The position numbers and the translations under genes were made by a program. 64,000 nucleotides of DNA from CADCUY01 sp964242735 (GTDB lineage Bacteria > Actinomycetota > Actinomycetes > Actinomycetales > Quadrisphaeraceae), in NCBI GenBank assembly GCA_964242735.1, contig CAXTAK010000003.1, positions 1-64,000 on the forward strand, read 5' to 3'. Below are positions 1-6,991 of this stretch, one piece after another. Position 1 is the stretch's first letter; every line of letters begins with the position of its first letter. The notes under the pieces were generated by a model. The model searched no databases, was not told the DNA's origin, and saw only the letters and a program-made list of their open reading frames with translations.

Positions 1-2
1 AG

Positions 3-79
3 TGGAGCCGCCTAAGGGAGTCGAACCCTTGACCTACGCATTACGAGTGCGTCGCTCTAGCCGACTGAGCTAAGGCGGC
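3..79 (-). tRNA. tRNA-Thr (anticodon CGT)
   Basis: The reverse strand folds into a cloverleaf with a seven-pair acceptor stem (GCCGCCT with AGGCGGC), a five-pair anticodon stem (ACGCA/TGCGT) and the loop CTCGTAA, which places anticodon CGT at 43-45. It reads ACG threonine codons. The 3' CCA is encoded, unlike in the proline and serine tRNAs later in the window. The next gene upstream on this strand stops about 26 bases away. Confidence 0.97.
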
Positions 80-105
80 GTGCTCACCCCGCGCTGCCGA
101 TGATC

Positions 106-465
106 TCAGCGGTGCTGACTGCGAGGCGGACGACCGCGACGATCGTAGCGCCCACCCCGCCCCGCGGCTGCCGAAGGCCGACGCACCACCGCGCGCCGGG
201 TGGCGTGCCCGGCCCCGCGGCGCGGCGGCGCCGCGGCGGTCCGTGCGGCGCGGCGCCGTGCCAGGCCCGCGCGCGAGCGCTCGTCGAGGTCGCGCATCCA
301 CCGGTTGTGCAGCAGCAGGTGCAGCACCAGGGTGGCCGCCGCCCAGATCCCCACCACCACAGCCCACTGGCCCGGTGCGGTCGGCGTGGAGCGCCACAGC
401 GACACGGCGATCAGCCCCGCCGCCACGCCGGCCGACAGCGCCCACGCGCTCAGCTGGTGCGGCAC
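106..465 (-). CDS. small two-helix membrane protein
   Basis: A 119-residue protein I do not recognise. It has two hydrophobic stretches near the N-terminus (about residues 5-20 and 31-47) joined by a short loop, then a long Arg/Ala-rich tail that is probably cytoplasmic. The GTG start at 465 lies 16 bases inside the end of the preceding lipoprotein gene on the same strand, so it is probably translated from the same mRNA as the last gene of the tmk-holB operon. No catalytic motif is visible. The tail has codon use typical of the region, so the frame is likely real, but the exact start is uncertain. Confidence 0.6.
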   Translation of the reverse strand: MPHQLSAWALSAGVAAGLIAVSLWRSTPTAPGQWAVVVGIWAAATLVLHLLLHNRWMRDLDERSRAGLARRRAARTAAAPPRRGAGHATRRAVVRRPSAAAGRGGRYDRRGRPPRSQHR

Positions 466-1973
466 GTCGCCCCCTCCCCCGGCAGCACCCCGTCCAGCAG
501 GTACGCGTCGACGGCGGCATCCACGCACGCGGAGCCCTGCCGGTACGCGGTGTGCCCCTCACCCTCCCAGGTCAGCAGGCGCCCCGTGTCGAGTTCGTCC
601 GCGAGCGCGCCGGCCCACGCGTACGGGGTGGCCGGATCACCGGTGGTACCCACCACGAGGATCGGCGCGGCCCCCCGCGCGCGCAGCGCCGCCGGGTCGC
701 GCACCGGCGGCACCGGCCACCCCTCGCACGCCTGGACGTCGGAGGTCAGGAACGGTCCCAGGACCGGCGCCGCTGCGGCCAGCGCCTCGGGCGTGGCGTC
801 AGGCCCGGTGGTGGGGTCGCTCGGGGAGTCCAGGCAGGTGTAGGCGGTGAACGCCTGCAGCAGGTTGCTGGTGTACGTGCCGTCGGGTCGGCGTCCGGCG
901 TAGGAGTCGGCGAGGTCGAGCAGCGCCGCGCCGTCACCGCCCCGGGCGGCGGCGAGCGCGTCGTCCAGCAGCGGCCAGGTGTCGTCGTCGTACAGCGGGG
1001 CGATGACGCCGGTCAGCGCGAGGGGCCCGGTCAGCTCCCGCTCGGTGCCCGTGGGCAGGGGTGAGCGGTCAGCAGCGGTGAGGACGGCGGCGACCTGCGC
1101 ACCACCGGCGGCGGGATCGGGGTCCAGCGGGCACGAGCGGCGGTCTGCGCAGTCGGCGAGGTACGCGCCCAGGGACGCCTCCAGGCCCCCGGCCTGGCCC
1201 AGCAGCACCTCGTCGCTGTCCCTGGCCGGGTCGAGCGCGCCGTCGAGCACCATGCGCCCGACCCGCTCGGGATGCAGATCGGCGTAGGTGGCGCCGAGCA
1301 GGGTGCCCCAGGACTTGCCGAGGTAGTGCAGCTGCTCCTGGCGCAGCGCCGCACGCAGGGCCTCGAGGTCGCGGGCGACGCTCGCGACGTCCATGTGCGC
1401 CAGCAGCGGGCCGCCCCGCTCGGCGCACCCGCGGGCCATCAGGGTCGCCCCGTCGCCGTCGCCGTCCTCACCGGCGAGGTGGGCGTCCATCTGCGCGTCG
1501 TCCAGGCACACCACCGGGTCGGAGGCCCCGGCCCCCCGGGGGTCGAACGCGACCACGTCGAGGCGCTCCGCGACGTCGTCGGTGACGATGGCGGTGCCGC
1601 GGGTGCGCAACCAGTCCACCCCCGAGGCGCCGGGGCCCCCGGGGTCGACGACCAGGACCCCGGGCCCGTCACCATCCCCGTCGGCGGCCCCGCCGGTGGC
1701 GCGGACGCGAGCCAGCGCGAGGTCGACGGTCGGGCCGTCGGGGGCGGCCCAGTCCACGGGCACGGTCAGCGTCGAGCACTCCAGGCCGTCGGCGCCGCAC
1801 GCCGCCCAGCTCAGGGGCGCCGCGGCGGGGGCGCTGGCGTCCTGCGGTGCGCTCAGCGGCGGCAGGGTCGTCGGCGTCCCGCCCTCGGGCTGCTCGGGGC
1901 TGGCTGAGCACCCGGCGACGGCCACCGCCCCAGCCACCAGCACCCCAGCAGCCAGCGCGGGGGCGCGCCTCAC
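450..1973 (-). CDS. secreted alpha/beta-hydrolase lipoprotein, TAP-type peptidase family
   Basis: 507 residues. The N-terminus is a lipoprotein signal with lipobox VAGC, so Cys22 should be lipidated after cleavage. The alpha/beta-hydrolase fold carries the nucleophile elbow GKSWG (Ser221). The C-terminal TAP-like domain has GDPATP (Asp446) and GHTAY (His474), which completes a serine hydrolase triad. Family members are exported tripeptidyl-aminopeptidase-like enzymes of actinomycetes (SlpD/SlpE, Mycobacterium CaeA-type); the substrate here cannot be read from sequence. The GTG start overlaps the holB stop by four bases (GTGA), which fixes the start and suggests translational coupling. It is probably anchored on the outer face of the membrane. 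Confidence 0.9.
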   Translation of the reverse strand: MRRAPALAAGVLVAGAVAVAGCSASPEQPEGGTPTTLPPLSAPQDASAPAAAPLSWAACGADGLECSTLTVPVDWAAPDGPTVDLALARVRATGGAADGDGDGPGVLVVDPGGPGASGVDWLRTRGTAIVTDDVAERLDVVAFDPRGAGASDPVVCLDDAQMDAHLAGEDGDGDGATLMARGCAERGGPLLAHMDVASVARDLEALRAALRQEQLHYLGKSWGTLLGATYADLHPERVGRMVLDGALDPARDSDEVLLGQAGGLEASLGAYLADCADRRSCPLDPDPAAGGAQVAAVLTAADRSPLPTGTERELTGPLALTGVIAPLYDDDTWPLLDDALAAARGGDGAALLDLADSYAGRRPDGTYTSNLLQAFTAYTCLDSPSDPTTGPDATPEALAAAAPVLGPFLTSDVQACEGWPVPPVRDPAALRARGAAPILVVGTTGDPATPYAWAGALADELDTGRLLTWEGEGHTAYRQGSACVDAAVDAYLLDGVLPGEGATCRTS

Positions 1974-3187
1974 GGCCGCAGGGCCAGGGCCATCGCCTCC
2001 ACGGCGAGCAGGGGGTTGACGTTCGCGTCGATCCGCTCGCGGGCCTGCCCGATGGCGTCGAGGCGTCGCAGGGTGGCCTCGGCCGTGCCGGCGGCGGCCA
2101 GGACCGCGATGTCGGAGCGCACCTCGGCGTTGACCAGCTCCACCTCCGCGCCGAGCTGGGTGACCAGCACGTCGCGGTACAGGGAGGCGAGGTCGAGCAG
2201 CGCCCGGTCCAGGACGTCGCGCTTGCTGCGGGTGGCGCGCCGCTTCTGGTCGCGCTCCAGGGCGGTGACCTGGCTGCGCAGCGCCGGGGGCAGGGCCCCG
2301 GCGGCTGCCGCGCCGAGGGAGCGGAGCAGGTCGGCGCGCTCGGCGGCGTCGCGCTCGGTGGTGGACGCGGCCGCCTCCTCCGTCGCGATGTCGACCAGCT
2401 CCCCCGCGCGCACGACGGCGTCACCCACCCCGCGCACCTCCAGGGCCAGGCGCAGGACCTCCCTCCGGCGGTTCCGGGCCCCCTCGTCGCGGGCCAGGCG
2501 CCGGGCCAGGCCGATGTGGCTCTGCGCGGCGCGCGCGGCGTACGCGGCCATCGCCGGATCCACGCCGTCGCGGCGCACGAGGAGGTCCGCGACGTCCGCG
2601 GGCGGGGGCACGCGCAGCCGCACCTGGCGGCACCGGGAGACCACGGTGGTCGGCAGGTCACCCGCACCCGGGGCGCACAGCAGCCACACGGTGCGCTCGG
2701 GCGGCTCCTCGATGGACTTGAGCAGCACGCCGGCCGACCGCTCCTCGATCCGGTCGGCGTCCTCGACGACCAGGACCCGCCACGGCCCGGTGGATGGTCG
2801 CGCTGCCGCTGAGCGCACCAGGTCGCGCGCCCTCTCCTTCGAGATGATGACGCCTTCGGTGGCGACCAGCTCGACGTCGGCGTGGGTGCCGCTGCGGGCC
2901 GTGGTGCAGGCGTGGCAGCGGCCGCAGCCGGGCACACTCGAGTCGGTGCACACCAGGGCGGCGGCGAAGGCCCGCGCGGCCACCGAGCGCCCGGAGCCGG
3001 GCGGGCCGGTGAACAGCCAGGCGTGGGTCATGCCGGTGCCCGCGGCGGTGCGCGCGGACGCCGCGGCAGCGGCGAGCACGGCGACCGCATCTCCTTGGCC
3101 GACCAGCTCGTCCCACACCGCACCGGCGCCCCGGCCAGCACCGCCACCGCGGGCGCCCGCTGCGCCGACCCGGCCCGCAGGACTCAC
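1970..3187 (-). CDS. holB: DNA polymerase III delta-prime subunit
   Basis: A AAA+ clamp-loader subunit of about 400 residues. It shows a Walker A-like GPPGSGRS (Arg instead of the usual Lys), a zinc-binding CGRCHAC, VEDADRI in the Walker B position, and the sensor region SRCRQVRLR. The degenerate P-loop fits delta-prime, which does not need ATPase activity, and sets it apart from DnaX at 50.4 kb. The GTG at 3187 overlaps the preceding kinase stop (GTGA). A second GTG at 3118 would remove a low-complexity Gly/Ala/Arg leader and begin at WDELVGQ, where family homology starts, so either may be used. It sits directly behind tmk, as in mycobacteria and Streptomyces. Confidence 0.93.
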   Translation of the reverse strand: MSPAGRVGAAGARGGGAGRGAGAVWDELVGQGDAVAVLAAAAASARTAAGTGMTHAWLFTGPPGSGRSVAARAFAAALVCTDSSVPGCGRCHACTTARSGTHADVELVATEGVIISKERARDLVRSAAARPSTGPWRVLVVEDADRIEERSAGVLLKSIEEPPERTVWLLCAPGAGDLPTTVVSRCRQVRLRVPPPADVADLLVRRDGVDPAMAAYAARAAQSHIGLARRLARDEGARNRRREVLRLALEVRGVGDAVVRAGELVDIATEEAAASTTERDAAERADLLRSLGAAAAGALPPALRSQVTALERDQKRRATRSKRDVLDRALLDLASLYRDVLVTQLGAEVELVNAEVRSDIAVLAAAGTAEATLRRLDAIGQARERIDANVNPLLAVEAMALALRP

Positions 3188-5289
3188 GGGCTGCCCGGCG
3201 CGTACCGCACCGAGGCGACGTGCGCCGCCGGCAGCCGCGGCGCCAGGTGCTCGCGCACCCTCGCGGCGACCTCCTCGGCGCCCGCGTCGGCGTCGAGCAC
3301 GAGGTAGCGCCGCCGGTCGGCTGCGGCGAGGTCGAGGAAGCGCTGGCGCACCGCGGCGTGGAACGCGGCCGGCTCCCGCTCGAGGCGGTCAGGGGCGGCC
3401 CGCAGCCGGGGTGTGCGCTCCCTGGCGGCAGCGGGGTCGACGTCGAGCAGCACCGTCACATCGGGCACGAGGCCGCGCGTGGCGAAGGAGGAGATGTCGG
3501 TGAGCTCCTCGGCGTCCAGGGCCCGGCCCGCTCCCTGGTAGGCCAGGGAGGAGTCGACGTAGCGGTCGGTGACGACGACCTGCCCGCGCCGCAGGGCCGG
3601 GAGCACGACCTGCTCGACGTGCTGGGCGCGGTCGGCGGCGTACAGCAGCGCCTCGGCGCGCGGGGTCACCGCCTCCCCGTGCAGCACGACCTCGCGGACG
3701 CGGCGCCCCAGCCCGGTGCCACCGGGCTCCCGGGTGGTCAGCACGTCGTGGCCCTGGGCGGCGAGCCACTCGCGCAGCATCGCCACCTGGGTGCTCTTGC
3801 CCGCCCCGTCGCCCCCCTCGACGGCGATGAACAGCCCCGCGTGCGCGCGGTCGGCGGGCCGGGTCGCGGAGCGGCGCGCCGCGGACGGGAGGACGTCGCG
3901 CAGCAGCGGGCGGGGAGTGCCGTCGTGGAGCTGGCGGTGGGCGAGCACACCGATGGCGATGGCGAGCAGCGCGCCGACCGCCAGGGTCAGCGCGGCGCCG
4001 TTGTAGTCCACGCCGGCGGCACGGGTGATGTCGAAGCGGTGGCGCCCGAACAGCGCCGCGAGCGCCGGGGCGAGGGCCATCACGGCGACCAGGACCACTC
4101 GGGCCGCGGACTGCACGAAGGCGAAGGTGCGCCCGCGCACCTCGTCGGCGACCTCCAGGCCCAGCATCGTGTACCCGGTGACCCACGCGACCCCCCCGCA
4201 CGCGCCGACCACGACGGCGAGCCCGACGACGATGGCGATGTTGGGGATCAGGGCCAGGGCCAGCAGCGCGACGCCGGCCGCGACGAGGGACAGGGAGAAC
4301 AACCGCCACCGCGCCAGGGCCGACAGGAGCCAGGGGCCCGTCCACATGCCCAGGGCCAGGCCGGTGAAGACCGCGGCGAACAGCACCCCGTAGGCGGCCT
4401 CACCGGCGCTGAGGTCGCGCGCGAAGCTCGGCGCCACCCCGATGACGAAGCCGCCGGCGCCGAACGCGCCGAGCATCCCGACCACCAGGCCGCGGACGGT
4501 GCGCGTGGTGACCACGAACCGCCAGCCGTCGAGGACCTGGCGCAGCACCCCGGGCACCTCTCCGGTGCCTCGGCCGCTGCCAGCGCCACCGGGGATGCGC
4601 AGGCGGGCGATGGTGCCCGCGGCGACGAAGTACGTCGCGGCGTTGAGGTACAGGGCCAGGTCGTTGCGGCCCCCCACCTCGTCGACGAGGACCTCGACAC
4701 CGCCGGAGATCAGGGCCAGGCCGCTGAAGACGAGCGCGGCGAGGGGGGCGGTGCCGTAGGTGACGGCCAGGCCGAGCTGGTTGGCCGCCTCGAGGCGCTC
4801 GCGCGGGACGAGGTTGGGCACCGAGGCGTCCTTCGCGGGGGCCCAGAACAGGGCGACGACCTCGATGGCCAGGGTGGCGGCGAAGAGCCACCACAGGGTG
4901 CCCACCAGGGGGATGGAGACGAACAGCGCGCCGCGCAGCAGATCGCCGACCACCATGGTGGTGCGGCGGTCCCACCGGTCGGCGACCGCGCCGGCGAGGG
5001 GGCCCAGCACGACGGCGGGCGCCAGGCGCAGGAGCAGCACCCCGGAGACGGCGAAGTTTGCCGCCGCGTAGTTGTCGCCCCCGCCCATCGAGCCGCCGAG
5101 GGACAGCGCCATCGCCGTGGTGGCCAGCAGCCCGAGCCAGTCGCCGAAGCTGGAGAGCCCCAGGCACAGCCACAGGGAGCGGAACGGGCGGATCGCCAGG
5201 ACGGCGCGCAGGTCGTGGTCCTGCACGACGGGGCCCGCGGGGCTGCCGCCGGTGCCGGGACCGGCGGGGCCGCTGCCGGAGCCGCTCAT
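3184..5289 (-). CDS. tmk: MFS transporter fused to thymidylate kinase
   Basis: A single 701-residue reading frame. The first ~450 residues are a major-facilitator-type membrane domain of about 12 hydrophobic segments, beginning near RSLWLCLGLSSFGDWLG and including the loop DRWDRRT. A short basic linker leads to a complete dTMP kinase domain from about residue 485, with P-loop EGGDGAGKST, TREPGGT and TDRYVDSSLAYQG. The kinase makes dTDP from dTMP. The start ATG at 5289 is chosen because residues upstream lack coding character. Such fusions are known in actinomycetes; the transported substrate is unknown. No stop or frameshift separates the halves. It is translationally coupled to holB. Confidence 0.93.
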   Translation of the reverse strand: MSGSGSGPAGPGTGGSPAGPVVQDHDLRAVLAIRPFRSLWLCLGLSSFGDWLGLLATTAMALSLGGSMGGGDNYAAANFAVSGVLLLRLAPAVVLGPLAGAVADRWDRRTTMVVGDLLRGALFVSIPLVGTLWWLFAATLAIEVVALFWAPAKDASVPNLVPRERLEAANQLGLAVTYGTAPLAALVFSGLALISGGVEVLVDEVGGRNDLALYLNAATYFVAAGTIARLRIPGGAGSGRGTGEVPGVLRQVLDGWRFVVTTRTVRGLVVGMLGAFGAGGFVIGVAPSFARDLSAGEAAYGVLFAAVFTGLALGMWTGPWLLSALARWRLFSLSLVAAGVALLALALIPNIAIVVGLAVVVGACGGVAWVTGYTMLGLEVADEVRGRTFAFVQSAARVVLVAVMALAPALAALFGRHRFDITRAAGVDYNGAALTLAVGALLAIAIGVLAHRQLHDGTPRPLLRDVLPSAARRSATRPADRAHAGLFIAVEGGDGAGKSTQVAMLREWLAAQGHDVLTTREPGGTGLGRRVREVVLHGEAVTPRAEALLYAADRAQHVEQVVLPALRRGQVVVTDRYVDSSLAYQGAGRALDAEELTDISSFATRGLVPDVTVLLDVDPAAARERTPRLRAAPDRLEREPAAFHAAVRQRFLDLAAADRRRYLVLDADAGAEEVAARVREHLAPRLPAAHVASVRYAPGSP

Positions 5290-5342
5290 GGCGCCAGGGT
5301 AGCCGCGAGGGCGGACACCTCCCCCGTCCAGCGCCGCGCCGC

Positions 5343-6194
5343 TCAGGTGAGCTGGTAGCGGGCGAGCACGTCGGTGGTGGGGGCAGCGCCGCCGGCGCGC
5401 GGCTCGAGGGTGACGGCCAGGGTGACGGCCCCGTCGACTGCGGCCTGCGCGACCGGCCCGCTGCCTCCGGAGAAGCTGTCCGCCGGGCGCACCCCACCGT
5501 ACTCGTCGATGGTCCACAGCACGTAGACCTGATCACCGGCCTCGCGCAGGGGGTCCTCGGCGGTCAGGACGGCGCGCCCCTGCGACGGGGAGTGCACCAG
5601 CCGCGCGCCGGTCCACGCCCCGGCCGCCCCGGCGGGCTGCAGCGTCACCGCGTCGGGCGCGCCGGTGACCTGCTCCGGCCCGCTCGCGACCTGTCGCGCC
5701 GGCTCGTCGCGCAGCAGCTGCCAACCGGTGCCACCGGCGAGCAGCACCGCGGCGGCCGCGGCCACGAGCGCCAGCGGCCGGACCCCGCGGCGTCGGCCTG
5801 CCAGGGATACCACCGACGCCCCGGGCACGGGGCCTGCGACCGGTCCGGCGGGCGGCTCCGAGACCGGCTCCGCGACCGGCGCGGAGGCGTGCGCGGGCAG
5901 GGGCGGGAGCTGCTCGACGTCGTCCAGGGCGGCCATCACCCGCGCGCGCAGGGCCGGAGGTGCCTCCACCGGGTGCACCCCGCCCCAGGCCGCCGCGGCG
6001 TCCTGCAGGTCCGCCGCGCGAGCCGCGGCGGCCGGGGAGCGGGCCAGCAGCGCCTCCACCTCGGTGCGGTCCGGCTCCTCCAGGGCCCCGACGGCGTAGG
6101 CGGCCAGCAGGGCGTCGAGGTCACCCGCGCTCCCGGCGTCCCCGGCGTGCCGACGACCGCCGTCGCTCGCCCCGCCAGGGCCGAGGGTGCTCAC
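5343..6194 (-). CDS. anti-sigma-K factor, RskA family
   Basis: 283 residues. The N-terminal cytoplasmic anti-sigma region (about residues 20-90, including LDALLAAYAVGALEEPDRTEVE) is followed by a Pro/Ala-rich linker, one transmembrane helix (LALVAAAAAVLLAGGTGW) and an extracytoplasmic C-terminal domain with the family-typical VYVLWTIDEYGGVRPADSF. RskA proteins hold SigK-type sigma factors at the membrane until regulated proteolysis releases them. The GTG start overlaps the sigma-factor stop by four bases, which fixes the start and makes this a sigma/anti-sigma operon. A zinc-binding HxxxCxxC is absent, as in RskA. Confidence 0.92.
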   Translation of the reverse strand: MSTLGPGGASDGGRRHAGDAGSAGDLDALLAAYAVGALEEPDRTEVEALLARSPAAAARAADLQDAAAAWGGVHPVEAPPALRARVMAALDDVEQLPPLPAHASAPVAEPVSEPPAGPVAGPVPGASVVSLAGRRRGVRPLALVAAAAAVLLAGGTGWQLLRDEPARQVASGPEQVTGAPDAVTLQPAGAAGAWTGARLVHSPSQGRAVLTAEDPLREAGDQVYVLWTIDEYGGVRPADSFSGGSGPVAQAAVDGAVTLAVTLEPRAGGAAPTTDVLARYQLT

Positions 6195-6847
6195 GAGGTC
6201 GCCACCAGGTGGGTGCGCAGGCGGATCAGCCCGTCGCGCAGGCGGGTCTTCACCGTCGGCACCGGCACGTCGAGGCGCCGGGAGATCTCCGCGGACGTCA
6301 TCCCACCCCAGTAGGCCAGGCGCACGGTCTCGCGCTGCAGGTCGGTCAGTCCCTCCAGGGCGCGGCGCACGCGCCGCTCCTCGTCGTGCTGCAGGACGGT
6401 CTCGGAGACGTCGTCGAAGGGGCGCCGCGCGTCGCCGGCACTCACGCGGTCCTCGCGGCCCTCCGCGGCCCGCACCGACCTGACCCGGTCGACGGCGCGG
6501 CGGTGGGCGATGGTCATCACCCACGTGGACGTGCTGGCCAGCGACGGGTCGAACCGCGCGGCCTGGCGCCACACCTCGAGCATCACGTCCTGAGCCACCT
6601 CCTCGGCCATGGCGTGGTTGCGCAGCACCCCGCGCACCAGACCGAGCACCTTCGGGGCGAGAGCGTCGTAGACCTCGGCGAAGGCCCCGCGATCACCGCC
6701 GGCCACCCTGGCCATGGCGGAGGCCAGGGGGTCGGGTGCTCGAACCGGGCGCGAGCGCACCACGCCTCCCCGCCCCTCCTCGTCACCACCCACAGCGGCG
6801 AGCGGCGCGAGATCGCGACGCTCGTCGTCCGGCAGCTGGTTCGTCAC
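6191..6847 (-). CDS. ECF sigma factor, SigK type
   Basis: 218 residues. Sigma region 2 runs from about residue 45 to 115 (MAEEVAQDVMLEVWRQAARF, then TWVMTIAHRRAVDRVR) and region 4 from about 160 to 212 (DLQRETVRLAYWGGMTSAEI, then PVPTVKTRLRDGLIRLR). This is the architecture of group IV sigma factors paired with RskA-type anti-sigma factors. It directs RNA polymerase to a stress regulon that cannot be named from sequence. The start is a GTG at 6847. The 144 bases between it and topA hold no gene. It is coupled to the anti-sigma gene by a GTGA overlap. Confidence 0.92.
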   Translation of the reverse strand: MTNQLPDDERRDLAPLAAVGGDEEGRGGVVRSRPVRAPDPLASAMARVAGGDRGAFAEVYDALAPKVLGLVRGVLRNHAMAEEVAQDVMLEVWRQAARFDPSLASTSTWVMTIAHRRAVDRVRSVRAAEGREDRVSAGDARRPFDDVSETVLQHDEERRVRRALEGLTDLQRETVRLAYWGGMTSAEISRRLDVPVPTVKTRLRDGLIRLRTHLVATS

Positions 6848-6991
6848 CGCGCCGCTCGAGGATGGGTCACCGGCGACATCCTCGGGCAGTCGAGCGCGGG
6901 AGGGGCGCGCAGCTCCCCGACCGGCCCAGCCCGGCCCGGCCCGCCCCGGTCAGCCGGTGGCGGTGCGCGTGCCACCAGCCCCGCCGGCCGC

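Noticed and set aside
6848..6991. Small gene between the sigma factor and topA
   Set aside because: No frame of useful length with a start and ribosome-binding site; the GGCCCGGCCCGGCCC run is low-complexity DNA.
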